Shown: positions 8,999 through 17,465, counted from the first letter of the stretch. The stretch is DNA of 64,000 nucleotides from Leptolyngbya sp. FACHB-60 (GCF_014695775.1 NZ_JACJOX010000063.1:62001-126000), one strand, 5' to 3'. Numbers and translations are program-made. Notes: a model not told the origin generated them from the letters alone.

Positions 8999-10096
8999 TT
9001 GTCATCTACATCTACCCAAGTGGCATCTCCCCGGCTGCTGGTGGCCGCCAGCGGCACGGGTGGGCATCTGTTTCCGGCGATCGCCACCGCCGAAGCCCTG
9101 CGCCAAGAGGGCTACACCATCGAGTGGCTAGGGGTGCCCGATCGCCTCGAAACTACCCTGGTGCCCGACCACTTTCCGCTGCATACGGTGCGCATGGCGG
9201 GCTTTCAGGGCCGACCCGGTCTGGGGACGGTGAAAACGCTGGGGCGGTTTGGCCAGGCGACGGTGCAGGTGCGGCAACTGCTCAAACAGGGAAATTTTGA
9301 CGGAGTTTTTACCACTGGGGGCTATATTGCCGCCCCGGCGATTATTGCGGCGCGATCGCTCGGTCTGCCTGCCGTCCTGCACGAATCTAACGCCTTGCCG
9401 GGCAAAGTTACTCGCTGGCTGAGCCCTCGCTGCACTGTCGTGGCACTGGGGTTTGATGCGGCCCGCCAATACCTACCCAAAGCCAGAACCGTGGTGGTAG
9501 GTACCCCTGTCCGCGACGAATTTCTGACCCCAGAGCCACCCGTTCTCACCGATCCTGCCATTCCCGATGGGGCGCCGCTGATTGTGGTCGTGGGCGGCAG
9601 CCAGGGGGCTGTCGCTGTCAACCAGATGGTGCGAGCTGCCGCCCCGGCCTGGATTGAAGCGGGTGCGTGGATTGTGCACCAAACTGGCAGCAATGACCCC
9701 GACGCCAACAGCTACAGCCACCCCCACTATATTCATCGCCCCTTCTTTAGCGCGATGGCCGCTCTCATGCATCGGGCGACTCTGGCCATCGGTCGCTCCG
9801 GGGCAGGCACCCTCACGGAGCTAGCGATCTCTCGCACTCCCTCAATTTTGATTCCCTACCCGTTTGCGGCGGAAGATCACCAGACGGTCAATGCTAAAGC
9901 CTTTGTCGATGCCCATGCCGCTCTGATGTTAAACCAAAGCCAGGTCGTCGCCCCCGAGTTTCAAGCCCTAGTGCTTGATTTACTGGCAGAGCCCCAAAAG
10001 CTAGACACGATGGCAGCAGCAGCAGGGAGCTTGGCCATTGCCGATAGCGCCACAAAACTAGCTGATTTGATTCAGAAAGTTGTGCTGAACCGTTAG
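8999..10096 (+). CDS. murG: UDP-GlcNAc:undecaprenyl-PP-MurNAc-pentapeptide GlcNAc transferase
   Basis: GT28 glycosyltransferase that makes lipid II on the cytoplasmic face of the inner membrane. 365 residues. The N-terminal glycine-rich loop is ASGTGGHLFPA (residues 17-27). The C-terminal UDP-GlcNAc site includes VVVGGSQGAVAVNQ and GRSGAGTLTELA, with PSILIPYPFAAEDHQTVNA. The listed start is a TTG at 8999, preceded by GAGGG about 9 bases upstream; no in-frame ATG/GTG is better placed. It stands alone between divergent and convergent neighbours. Confidence 0.95.
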   Translation: MSSTSTQVASPRLLVAASGTGGHLFPAIATAEALRQEGYTIEWLGVPDRLETTLVPDHFPLHTVRMAGFQGRPGLGTVKTLGRFGQATVQVRQLLKQGNFDGVFTTGGYIAAPAIIAARSLGLPAVLHESNALPGKVTRWLSPRCTVVALGFDAARQYLPKARTVVVGTPVRDEFLTPEPPVLTDPAIPDGAPLIVVVGGSQGAVAVNQMVRAAAPAWIEAGAWIVHQTGSNDPDANSYSHPHYIHRPFFSAMAALMHRATLAIGRSGAGTLTELAISRTPSILIPYPFAAEDHQTVNAKAFVDAHAALMLNQSQVVAPEFQALVLDLLAEPQKLDTMAAAAGSLAIADSATKLADLIQKVVLNR

Positions 10097-10297
10097 TTGT
10101 CTCCGCAGCGGAGTTATTTTTAGCTTCTCTACAACCACTACCCAGCTGGGACAACCATCAACTCAGACTTGGGGGTAATGGTATTTGCAAGTGCGATCGC
10201 GTCTTTACGACCGTACAGCAAGAAGGTATAGCTACCGCGTTGGGCCTATAACAGCTTGTCAACCAGATCTGTAGAGTAATCAGTACCTGAGAATGAA

Positions 10298-10327
10298 GAG
10301 CGATCGGGTGGAACCCTGCGATCGCTC
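10298..10327. terminator. Hairpin between convergent murG and DUF4112 gene
   Basis: GAGCGATCG (10298-10306) pairs with CGATCGCTC (10319-10327) over a 12-base loop. It lies between two convergent genes. There is no long T-run, so factor-independent termination is only likely. The arms contain the HIP1 core. Confidence 0.5.
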
Positions 10328-10334
10328 CCCCAAA

Positions 10335-10757
10335 TTACGTGTAGACCTCACCATCCCGAACGCTGTTCAAGTTGAGGCTGTCTGCATCTTCCAGCGCAAT
10401 TGCCTCACCCTGCAGGTGAGCTTCCAACAACTTTAGGTTCCGCACGTTCGACTTATAGTAAGCGTCAAACAAATCCCCCACCAGCGGAACGGTTCCCACT
10501 ACGGCCTCTAGGCCGATATTAAGAACCATCTGCGCCACGATGGCCCTGGGCAGATGAAATCGGGCCGCCAAAACAATGACATAGGCCGATACTGCGGTAG
10601 CAATCAAATCACCTAGCCCTGGTATCAGCCCAAGCACCGGGTCCCAGCCGACTTTTACCCCCAAAACGGGGATTCTGAAAGCCGTATCCATCAGTCGACT
10701 GATGCGACGGATGCGGTTTAAGTTTCTAAGTTGGGAGGCGGTATCAACGATATTCAT
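10335..10757 (-). CDS. DUF4112 domain-containing membrane protein
   Basis: 140 residues. The conserved DUF4112 pattern is plain: MDTAFRIPVLGVKVGWDPVLGLIPGLGDLI followed by two hydrophobic helices and VVGTVPLVGDLFDAYYKSN. Such proteins are small membrane proteins of unknown function that are common in cyanobacteria and proteobacteria. The ATG at 10757 gives the usual length. Confidence 0.88.
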   Translation of the reverse strand: MNIVDTASQLRNLNRIRRISRLMDTAFRIPVLGVKVGWDPVLGLIPGLGDLIATAVSAYVIVLAARFHLPRAIVAQMVLNIGLEAVVGTVPLVGDLFDAYYKSNVRNLKLLEAHLQGEAIALEDADSLNLNSVRDGEVYT

Positions 10758-10969
10758 AAATTAATGTTGCCAGCTAGGGCTGGCAGTTGTCTTACCTCGA
10801 AAGAAAGAAAAAAGCCCAATGGATGCTTGAATCGCATCTAACCATGGGATCGTACCTCGGCTTGATTTGCCTTTTGGTCGAACCCTCAGGCAACAGATCG
10901 TTGCTCTTTATTCGATGGGCCAATTCCATCCCTACGCATCGACAGGTTGGATTTAGACGATGCACTGAG

Positions 10970-11215
10970 CTACTTGGCTAGCTGAGTGGCCTCGGAATGA
11001 GCAGTGGCCCGAGCCTCTAGCGGCTGGAGGCTAAAGCCAACGACCTGATGCCCACGGCAGTAGAAACCCAGCTTGGGGCGTACCTCAAAGGCGGGAGTAG
11101 TGCCTTTCTGCGCTTCGGCTTCGGTGTAGAGCCAGTAGCCCTGAGGCCCGGCAACGAGCTGCACTGGAGTCTCTTTAGTGCGCGAAATCAGCACGTGAGT
11201 AGGGGTAAATGTCAT
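10970..11215 (-). CDS. Hypothetical protein
   Basis: 81 residues (MTFTPTHVLISRTKETPVQL...). AAGGAG lies 7-8 bases before the ATG, which supports translation. The product looks like a small beta-rich domain (VQLVAGPQGYWLYTEAEA ... RPKLGFYCRGHQVVGFSLQPL). No known family is recognised. Confidence 0.65.
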   Translation of the reverse strand: MTFTPTHVLISRTKETPVQLVAGPQGYWLYTEAEAQKGTTPAFEVRPKLGFYCRGHQVVGFSLQPLEARATAHSEATQLAK

Positions 11216-11470
11216 TGCAGTCTCCTTGGGTGCAATTGACCCTGAGTGAGTAGTAACTCTATGTAACGACTTCTCAGATAAACTCGCGAGTCGGAGAGCC
11301 GAATCTCATCGAGGAGGATCTCCTCATCCGCCTCTAGGCAAAGCCCCTCAATGTGCCCAACAGTGCCTGGCGAACACCACGAATCCTGAAAGACGTACTA
11401 AATTGTTAAACAGAGGTTACAAAACTTCATCTGCCCCTGGTCGTACCCCGTTTTCAGGTAGCTTTCATTT

Positions 11471-12064
11471 ATGAAAGAATTCCACGCCAGCCAAACCCTG
11501 CGCCTGCGGGTGCCCAACGAGGCGATTCCCATTGAGCACTACTTGCGGCAGCCCCAACGCCTGGTACAGGCGATTACCGACCCGCGCCGCATTGAGATGC
11601 TGGGCGATGGCCTGTATCGGCTCAGCCTGCGGCCCCTACAGTTTTTTGGCATCAGCATCGAACCCACCGCCGACCTGCGGGTGTGGAGCCTGGCTGACGG
11701 CACCCTGCGGCTAGAGTCGGTGGCCTGTCGGGTCAAAGGTCCTGAATATCTTAGTTTTGTGAATGATTCCTTTGGCATGGCTTTGCAGGGCACCCTCACA
11801 CCCCAGCGTCAGGCCACCTATACCGAGCTTCAGGGCCAGGCCGACTTACAAATCCATTTGGAACTGCCGCCACCGGTTCGCTTTCTGCCCACCTCGGTGC
11901 TCGATCGCACCGGCAAAACCTTTTTGAGCGGCATCCTAGGTACTATCAAGCACCGCATCGAGCGGCAGCTGGTGGAAGACTATCGCGCCTGGGTAGCCAC
12001 CACCCACCGTTCGCCCCAGGTCAGCCCTCAGGGGTCGCTCCAGGGTCGCACGGTGCAGGGCTAG
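11471..12064 (+). CDS. DUF1997 domain-containing protein
   Basis: 197 residues. The DUF1997 signature runs through YLRQPQRLVQAITDPRRIEMLGDGLYRL and PLQFFGISIEPTADLRVW, ending FLSGILGTIKHRIERQLVEDY. The family occurs in cyanobacteria and plastids and has a START/SRPBCC-like beta-sheet pattern; its function is unknown. Its last 44 bases overlap the end of the convergent SAM hydrolase gene. Confidence 0.88.
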   Translation: MKEFHASQTLRLRVPNEAIPIEHYLRQPQRLVQAITDPRRIEMLGDGLYRLSLRPLQFFGISIEPTADLRVWSLADGTLRLESVACRVKGPEYLSFVNDSFGMALQGTLTPQRQATYTELQGQADLQIHLELPPPVRFLPTSVLDRTGKTFLSGILGTIKHRIERQLVEDYRAWVATTHRSPQVSPQGSLQGRTVQG

Positions 12065-12851
12065 GTAGAGTTAGCTCAACGCGATCGCCCATCGCCAGCC
12101 CAAACTGCTGCCGGGCACTGCCCTGGTTCACCGCCAGTTCCACAAAGCCGTGGCTGCCTACCAGCGCCAATCCTTGCTCAGGGAGAACGTCCCCGTAGGT
12201 CTGGCCGCCTGGAAGCGTCCGATCCCCTAGCGTCACAGTCCAGTCACCAGAAGGCACGGCGCTGGCGGGGATAGTGGTGGCGGCATTGCCGAAGCGATCG
12301 ATGTACTGAACTGCGCCTGTCCATCCTGTGGCTGTGGCGATCGGAGCCTGTAAGGGGAGATTGATGAGGGATTGGGGATCGATCCTGGTGCCCAAGCTAG
12401 CCATCGACACGCCGTTGTCCAGGTGAGCCGCCACCGGGGCGAAAATGTCACGTCCGTGGAAGGTGGTGCTGGGGTTGAGCGATCGCCAGTAGGCCCTATT
12501 CGTCAGCTCCACTGCATTTAGAATGCCTTGATTCTCCTGGCTGTCATGCTCCCAAGCGCCGCTGAGTACCCCATTGTCTGGTCCAACGAAAGTACCTCGG
12601 GAGGTCTGCACCGCCACCGCCCGTCGTTGGGTGCCTACCCCTGGATCGACCACCACCAGGTAAATAGTGCCCGGTGGCATGTAGGGATGGGCGCTGAGGA
12701 GGGTAAACCGCGCCGCGTAGAGGTCTTGTGGCGGCAGGTTGTGGGTTAAATCGATGAGCTGGGCTGTACGGGCTAGCGTGGCGATAACGCCTTTCATTAC
12801 GCCTACATAGCTATCTTGAAGGCCAAAGTCGGTGAGTAGGGCAATGGGCAT
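12021..12851 (-). CDS. SAM hydrolase/SAM-dependent halogenase family protein (DUF62)
   Basis: 276 residues. Characteristic motifs are LLTDFGLQDSYVGVMKGVI at the N-terminus, LVVVDPGVGTQRRAVAV, FVGPDNGVLS and FHGRDIFAPVAAHL. These belong to the S-adenosyl-L-methionine hydroxide adenosyltransferase family, whose common members hydrolyse SAM to adenosine and methionine. The C-terminal beta domain (GAVQYIDRFGNAATTIP) is present. Halogenase activity is not expected without the specific halide loop, which I cannot judge. It overlaps the DUF1997 gene tail to tail. Confidence 0.9.
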   Translation of the reverse strand: MPIALLTDFGLQDSYVGVMKGVIATLARTAQLIDLTHNLPPQDLYAARFTLLSAHPYMPPGTIYLVVVDPGVGTQRRAVAVQTSRGTFVGPDNGVLSGAWEHDSQENQGILNAVELTNRAYWRSLNPSTTFHGRDIFAPVAAHLDNGVSMASLGTRIDPQSLINLPLQAPIATATGWTGAVQYIDRFGNAATTIPASAVPSGDWTVTLGDRTLPGGQTYGDVLPEQGLALVGSHGFVELAVNQGSARQQFGLAMGDRVELTLPSPAPCDPGATPEG

Positions 12852-12996
12852 GGGATCGCGGAATTAAGAGGGCTGGTGGCTGAGCGGAGGCGTTTGTCTT
12901 TCAGATAGGCTGACTGCACACTTGTTTCACAAACGCAAACGCGAATTGTCCTTAGAAAGGAAAGCCATTAGGCCTGGACTCTTTCCAAAGCAACAA

Positions 12997-13497
12997 TTAT
13001 GCCTCTGCTTGGTAGTCGCCCGATTTGCCGCCGGTTTTCTTCAACAGGCGAATGCTGCGGATCTCAATGGATTTTTCCAGCCCCTTGGCCATGTCGTAGA
13101 GGGTGAGGGCGGCGACGCTGGCGGCAGTGAGGGCCTCCATTTCGACCCCGGTTTCGGCCTTGATTTTGACCGTCGCCTGAATGCGGTAGCCAGGCAGCGC
13201 TGCATCGGGAGTAATTTGCACCTCTACCTTTTGAATGGGCAAGGGGTGGCAGAGGGGAATCAGGTGAGCGGTCTGCTTGGCCGCCATAATGCCAGCAATG
13301 CGGGCAGTGGCCAGTACGTCGCCCTTGGGAGCGTTGCCTGCCTTAATGGTAGCCAGCGTCTCGGGCTGCATGACAACAGCGGCGATCGCCACCGCTTCCC
13401 GCACTGTCTGAACCTTAGTAGCCACATCGACCATATGGGCCTGGCCCTGGGCATCAAGATGGGTGAGCGCGGCGGGTGCTAAAGGATTTTCTGTCAT
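12997..13497 (-). CDS. moaC: Cyclic pyranopterin monophosphate synthase (MoaC)
   Basis: Second step of molybdenum cofactor synthesis. 166 residues from the ATG at 13497 (MTENPLAPAALTHLD). A longer frame to 13587 would run into the tRNA gene and is rejected. Family motifs are HMVDVATKVQTVREA, LIPLCHPLPIQKVEV and GVEMEALTAASVAALTLYDMAK, with the catalytic lysine/aspartate region intact. It stands alone, upstream of and divergent from tRNA-Arg. Confidence 0.95.
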   Translation of the reverse strand: MTENPLAPAALTHLDAQGQAHMVDVATKVQTVREAVAIAAVVMQPETLATIKAGNAPKGDVLATARIAGIMAAKQTAHLIPLCHPLPIQKVEVQITPDAALPGYRIQATVKIKAETGVEMEALTAASVAALTLYDMAKGLEKSIEIRSIRLLKKTGGKSGDYQAEA

Positions 13498-13545
13498 GGG
13501 TTTAAACTGGGCAAAGGAATATGCTAGTATCAAAAGCCTGCACAG

Positions 13546-13618
13546 GGGCGTGTGGCTCAGTGGATAGAGCACGTGGCTACGGACCACGGGGTCGGGGGTT
13601 CGAATCCCTCCACGCCCG
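13546..13618 (+). tRNA. tRNA-Arg(ACG)
   Basis: 73-nt cloverleaf with no encoded CCA. The acceptor GGGCGTG pairs with CACGCCC. The D-stem is GCTC/GAGC, the anticodon stem CGTGG/CCACG with loop CTACGGA, and the T-arm GGGGG-TTCGAAT-CCCTC. Discriminator base is G at 13618. The anticodon ACG is read as ICG after deamination and decodes CGU/CGC/CGA. Confidence 0.97.
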
Positions 13619-13623
13619 TTCTT

Positions 13624-13661
13624 AAAATCCCACTAAACGAAAGCTCGTTTAGTGGGATTTT
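13624..13661. terminator. Perfect 17-bp hairpin terminator, bidirectional
   Basis: The left arm AAAATCCCACTAAACGA (13624-13640) and its exact complement (13645-13661) flank the tetraloop AAGC. The T-run on each strand fits Rho-independent termination of the tRNA on the plus strand and of the MFS gene on the minus strand. The MFS stop codon lies inside the right arm. Confidence 0.92.
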
Positions 13662-15025
13662 GTCGTTTGAGGTAGGTCGACGGCGTAGACATCTCGGCCA
13701 TGCCCCAGGGCAAACCTGAGAGAATGGGCCAGGTCTTTGCTATTGGCGGTGGCAAAAACCACCAGCCCCACCATCGTCATCACCCCAGACAAACCAAAAA
13801 TTCCTCTATAGCCGAGTTGGTCGGCGATGGTGCCAAAGATGGGGCCAGCTAGGGCAATACCCACGTCAAAACCGACCATGGCCAGGCCAAAGGTGCGACC
13901 GCGATCGCTAGCCGTTGAGCGATCGCCCATCAGCGCTGCAATCATCGGAATCAGGGTGCCGCCCGCAAACCCCTGAATAAACCCCGCCAGCAAGAACATT
14001 GGCGCACTGCGGGCTAGCCAAAACATAGCCATACCCAAACTGTAAATCAGCAGGCTAGCGGTGATGAATCGCCCCCTTCCGTAGCGATCGGAGGCCCGAC
14101 CAGCAATGAGCCGCGACATAAAGCTCCCTAGGGCTGAAGCGGTGTAGATTAGCCCTACATTCAAAGCCAGACCCGCTTCCCTCACGTAGAGGGGCACAAA
14201 GGTGCTCAGGGTACCAAAGGCCAGCCCCACCAGCAGCAAAATGATCGCCGGGGTGCGCACTCGCCCGCTCCACAGCTGGCCCCAAAACTCTTTTGAGCCA
14301 GCATTCTCTATAGCGCTGGGCGGTTGGTAAGACTCGTGCAGCTGCGCTACCAGCACTAAACCGACCATGCCCAGCAGCCCCATCACCAAAAACGCAGTGG
14401 TGAACCCCGTCGCCTCGTAGAGAAAGCCGCCAATAGCAGGCCCCAGAGCCAGCCCAATCGGGTTGACCAGGGTCATATAGCCAATTAACTCGCCCCGGTT
14501 GGCTGGGGGGGCCAGATCCAGCACCAGGGCGCTATAGGCCACCACAAAGGCGGCAATGCTCAACCCGTGGAAAGCGCGAATGCCAATCATCGCCAGAATC
14601 GAGCTGTCCAATGTGAGGGTGTACCCACCCAGCGGCAGCGGCACGATCGCACGCGGCAAGAACTGCACCAGCAGATAGCCAAAGGGGGCGATCGCGATCG
14701 CACTCAACCCCACCATCAGCACGATCTTGCGGCCTCGCTCATCGGCCAGCCGCGACAAGTAGGGGCGAGCGGTCAGCAATCCCACCGCAAAAGATGCCAT
14801 CACAATGCCAATCTGCTGACCGCTGCCTCCCAAGGTCTCAATAAACAGCGGCAGCGTCGGCAGCAGCCCTGCCAACCCGGCCCAAAAACACAGCCCCGCC
14901 GCAAACAGCACCCTCAGGTTGTTGCGCACCGCTGGGCTAAACGTTGAGAAAATAGTCAAACCGTCGGTCTCCGAGTAGAGTGCTGGGTGCTCAGCAGCGC
15001 TCTTCGCCGCCCTGGTCAGAACCAC
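13649..15025 (-). CDS. MFS transporter
   Basis: 458 residues with about 12 hydrophobic helices in two halves. The loop 2-3 motif is visible as RPYLSRLADERGRKIVLMVG (near residue 87-106), and the equivalent in the second half is SRLIAGRASDRYGRGRFI. This is a major facilitator of the drug/sugar efflux type; the substrate cannot be told. The first about 25 residues are not typical, so the true start may be a downstream codon. It is divergent from the DUF1643 gene. Confidence 0.88.
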   Translation of the reverse strand: MVLTRAAKSAAEHPALYSETDGLTIFSTFSPAVRNNLRVLFAAGLCFWAGLAGLLPTLPLFIETLGGSGQQIGIVMASFAVGLLTARPYLSRLADERGRKIVLMVGLSAIAIAPFGYLLVQFLPRAIVPLPLGGYTLTLDSSILAMIGIRAFHGLSIAAFVVAYSALVLDLAPPANRGELIGYMTLVNPIGLALGPAIGGFLYEATGFTTAFLVMGLLGMVGLVLVAQLHESYQPPSAIENAGSKEFWGQLWSGRVRTPAIILLLVGLAFGTLSTFVPLYVREAGLALNVGLIYTASALGSFMSRLIAGRASDRYGRGRFITASLLIYSLGMAMFWLARSAPMFLLAGFIQGFAGGTLIPMIAALMGDRSTASDRGRTFGLAMVGFDVGIALAGPIFGTIADQLGYRGIFGLSGVMTMVGLVVFATANSKDLAHSLRFALGHGRDVYAVDLPQTTKSH

Positions 15026-15051
15026 CGCGCCCCACCCTTCAATGTAAACAA

Positions 15052-15675
15052 ATGTTGCAGCTATTGGCCATAGAACGTTCTGCCACCTTTGACCCCACAG
15101 GCTGCTACCGATATAGCCTTGGGCGGCGGTGGAGCGCGGCCCCGACCTTAGCCATCATCATGCTCAACCCCAGTCAGGCCGACAGTAGCGTAGACGACCC
15201 TACCATTCGTCGCTGCATTGGTTTAGCCCAGAGTTGGGGGTTTGGGGCGATCGCCGTCGTCAACCTTTTCGCCTACCGCAGCCCCCACCCCAAGACTCTG
15301 CGCCAAATTGAGGATCCTATTGGCCCTGCAAACGATGCCGCTCTGAGCACAGCCGCGCAGCAGGCCGAGCAAATTCTGCTGGCCTGGGGAAACTGGGGAA
15401 GTTGGTTGGGGCGCGATCGCTCTGTTCTCACGCTACTGACTCCCCACCAGGCTAAGTGCCACTGCCTCGGCCAAAACCTCACCGGCCAACCACGGCACCC
15501 CCTCTACGTACCCCGCAGTGTGTCTCTGAAACCTTGGCTCATCACAGGCCACTCCCCTACCCCTTCCTTCCCGGCTCCTGATAAACCCCGTAGGCCGCCA
15601 CAATCCCCAGCACAAAGCCAAATAGATGCCCCCACCACGCCACCATCGGTTGAGTTGGGAACATGCCAAAAATAA
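15052..15675 (+). CDS. DUF1643 domain-containing protein
   Basis: 207 residues from the ATG at 15052 (MLQLLAIERSATFDPTGCYR). The DUF1643 core is clear: LAIIMLNPSQADSSVDDPTI, then CIGLAQSWGFGAIAVVNLFAYRS and ILLAWGNWG. Function unknown. The last about 119 bases overlap the convergent rhomboid gene, so the tail after PRSVSLKPWLI may not be conserved. An alternative upstream start at 14980 would cross the MFS start and is rejected. Confidence 0.82.
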   Translation: MLQLLAIERSATFDPTGCYRYSLGRRWSAAPTLAIIMLNPSQADSSVDDPTIRRCIGLAQSWGFGAIAVVNLFAYRSPHPKTLRQIEDPIGPANDAALSTAAQQAEQILLAWGNWGSWLGRDRSVLTLLTPHQAKCHCLGQNLTGQPRHPLYVPRSVSLKPWLITGHSPTPSFPAPDKPRRPPQSPAQSQIDAPTTPPSVELGTCQK

Positions 15676-16228
15676 AGTAGCTGTAATTGATCAGCACAAA
15701 CATCGAAATCAGCAGCGGCACTACCCGACGCTCCAGCCAGCCAATGCAGAGCAGGTAGCCAAATAGGGTGTACACCACACCACTCAACCCATGTACGCTG
15801 CTGGGGCCAAGTAGCCAGGCCACCGCGCCACCCCCGAGCCAGCCCACTAGCAGCGTAATCCAGTAGTCGCGGCGGCTTTTGGCCAAGATTAGCCAGCTAA
15901 AAATCAGAAATCCGATCGTGTTGCCAATCAGGTGGGCGAACCCCGAGTGAGAAATAGCCGACAAAAAGATGCCCGGTATGCCCTCAATGCTGCGAGGGTG
16001 CAGAGGCAGGTTCCATCGACCGCCAAACACCACCTGATCAGTAATCTCCTGTGCCCAGGGGATCGCCACCAGGTAAACAGGCAGCAGCGCGTTGCCCTTC
16101 AGCCGTTGCAGCCAAGGCTGACGCGCCGGGGCTGGTTTATCGGTGGAATGTCGGGCAGCTGGAGGCGCAGCGGTGTTGAGTTCTGCTTCTAGCTTTTTAA
16201 GTTTGGCCTGTAGGTCTGCGTCGTCCAA
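15557..16228 (-). CDS. Rhomboid family intramembrane serine protease
   Basis: 223 residues with a cytoplasmic coiled N-terminus and about six membrane helices. The catalytic serine sits in VHGLSGVVYTLFGYLL and the catalytic histidine in VAWWGHLFGFVLGIVA. The HLIGN motif of helix 2 is also present. It cleaves membrane-spanning substrates. The only in-frame start near the N-terminus is a TTG at 16228 with no good ribosome site, and the start lies in the first unit of a 79-bp tandem duplication. Confidence 0.88.
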   Translation of the reverse strand: MDDADLQAKLKKLEAELNTAAPPAARHSTDKPAPARQPWLQRLKGNALLPVYLVAIPWAQEITDQVVFGGRWNLPLHPRSIEGIPGIFLSAISHSGFAHLIGNTIGFLIFSWLILAKSRRDYWITLLVGWLGGGAVAWLLGPSSVHGLSGVVYTLFGYLLCIGWLERRVVPLLISMFVLINYSYFIFGMFPTQPMVAWWGHLFGFVLGIVAAYGVYQEPGRKG

Positions 16229-16382
16229 AGGGGTTTGCCTAGCTGGATTTGGGACTATAGCCAGAGTAGCTTTTTCGTTTCCTCATTGCCCAGTGCCAGG
16301 AGCCCAAAGGGGTTTGCCTAGCTGGATTTGGGACTATAGCCAGAGTAGCTTTTTCGCTTCCTCATTGCCCAGTGCCAGGGGC
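16225..16382. repeat. 79-bp tandem duplication at the rhomboid 5' end
   Basis: Two head-to-tail copies (about 16225-16303 and 16304-16382) begin CCAAAGGGGTTTGCCTAG in both. They differ at only two bases that I can see (CGTTT/CGCTT and AGGAGCC/AGGGGCC). The first copy includes the rhomboid start, the second only upstream DNA. Confidence 0.85.
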
Positions 16383-16479
16383 CCAAGACCGACAGGGGTA
16401 ACGGATTGGGCACAGCGATGGGGGTTTAAGTTGCTAATAGTGGCTATGCACCAAAGGCTGAACCTTTATGGGCAAACAA

Positions 16480-16527
16480 CGGGCCATGCTGGGATCGAAC
16501 CAGCGACCGACCGCTTAGAAGGCGGTT
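16480..16527 (-). pseudogene. 3' fragment of tRNA-Arg(TCT); proposed attL core
   Basis: Read on the minus strand this is an anticodon arm with loop CTTCTAA (anticodon TCT), a T-arm GCTGG-TTCGATC-CCAGC and the 3' acceptor strand ATGGCCC plus discriminator G. The D-arm and the 5' acceptor strand GGGCCAT are missing to the right, where sequence unlike a tRNA begins. A truncated tRNA 3' end at the border between host genes and phage genes is the usual signature of a tRNA-targeting integrase. The complete tRNA is expected at the far end of the prophage, outside this window. Confidence 0.82.
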
Positions 16528-16680
16528 GATGTCATTAGCAAAAGTCTTTTTCGGCGAGGGTTATGGGCTTGCTGCTGTCGGGTGTTCCCCATTCTCCTTT
16601 GGTAGCCCTAATATTTTGGCGGCCTTCCCCACTACTGCGCGAGGCACCAAAAATCCAGAATCGCCCAAAAAGTGGCCACC

Positions 16681-16768
16681 AAAATTTTGCGCGTTTTGCC
16701 GCCGCTGCCAAAATTTTGCATTTTGCCCGCTTGAATTTTGCTCATTTCGATTTCGCCCAAAATTTTGC
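16681..16768. repeat. AAAATTTTGC repeats next to attL
   Basis: AAAATTTTGC occurs at 16681-16690, 16710-16719 and 16759-16768, with a partial copy GAATTTTGC at 16733-16741 and the fragment ATTTTGC beside them. They lie about 150-290 bases inside the proposed attL, in DNA without a gene. That is where arm-type integrase binding sites are found in lambda-like att regions. Confidence 0.7.
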
Positions 16769-16785
16769 TGGATTTTCGCCGCACC

Positions 16786-17145
16786 CTAATACTCCAACGC
16801 CCCAAGCCGCCGCTCTCGCACCACTGCGCTCTCGGCCTCAAGCCTCGCCACCTGCCAGAGTCGCCCCTGCAAATCCGCCGCGATCTGGGCCTCAATCACC
16901 GCATCCTTCGCCGCCTGGTGCTGCGACTGGAGTTCCAGATATGGCTCATCGGTCTGTTCAAGCGCCTGCATTTCGCCCTTGCGCTGGGCCTCATTGGTCA
17001 AAGACTTATCGAACGCGATCACATGGGCAAACTCAGCCTTTCGCGCTGCCATCTGCTCACCCAATGCTCGCGCTGCCTGCTGTGCCCGTAGCACCGCTGT
17101 CTCAGCCGTCGCGATCGCCTGGGGATATTCGCTCAAATTCTTCAT
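16786..17145 (-). CDS. Phage hypothetical protein, coiled coil
   Basis: 119 residues, mostly alpha-helical and alanine-rich with heptad-like charge (AETAVLRAQQAARALGEQMA ... LELQSQHQAAKDAVIEAQIA). Its ATG overlaps the stop of the upstream gene by four bases (17142-17145), so translation is coupled. It is the leftmost phage gene and closes the late operon. A copy of the CTGGAGTTCCAG palindrome sits inside it (16927-16938). Confidence 0.7.
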   Translation of the reverse strand: MKNLSEYPQAIATAETAVLRAQQAARALGEQMAARKAEFAHVIAFDKSLTNEAQRKGEMQALEQTDEPYLELQSQHQAAKDAVIEAQIAADLQGRLWQVARLEAESAVVRERRLGALEY

Positions 17146-17432
17146 AGCGCCTGCCTCGCCTTCTCAGGCAGCACCACCCAGTTGCCGGTGAAGCTGATCG
17201 GCACCGAGATTTGCCGCAGGCCCATCTTGCGGGTGGCGTTGCGCTGCTCTTTCAGAGTCTTGCTCACAATGCCGGTGTGGATGACGGCGCACGATTCCAG
17301 GGTGGCCAGCACATCGCGCTGAGCGGCGGCAATGTCCTCAGGCTCATTGGTGGCCAGAGCAAAGAGCAGCTGCTCAATGTCGCCCTTCAGCCCGTGCATG
17401 TCGGCAATAAATTCTTCTGGGTCTTGGGGCAT
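17142..17432 (-). CDS. Phage hypothetical protein
   Basis: 96 residues (MPQDPEEFIADMHGLKGDIE...), helical N-terminus, basic middle (KTLKEQRNATRKMGLRQ) and a hydrophobic strand-rich end. No known family is recognised. A variant late-leader box lies 33 bases upstream of its ATG. Coupled to the next gene by ATGA. Confidence 0.7.
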   Translation of the reverse strand: MPQDPEEFIADMHGLKGDIEQLLFALATNEPEDIAAAQRDVLATLESCAVIHTGIVSKTLKEQRNATRKMGLRQISVPISFTGNWVVLPEKARQAL

Positions 17433-17465
17433 GGTCGCCTCTCTGGTGTGAGAGGAGGTTTCCCA
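17433..17465 (-). promoter_or_regulatory. Late leader box, variant TGGGAAACCTCC
   Basis: On the minus strand TGGGAAACCTCC (17465-17454) is followed by hairpin CCTCTC-ACACCA-GAGAGG and the ATG at 17432. The 33-base spacing equals that of the strict copies. Confidence 0.7.

Noticed and set aside
12997..13587. Longer moaC start at 13587
   Set aside because: It would run through most of the tRNA-Arg gene; the ATG at 13497 fits the family.
16526..17147. Plus-strand frames right of attL
   Set aside because: Low-complexity products from the AAAATTTTGC repeat region and antisense of two coupled phage genes.
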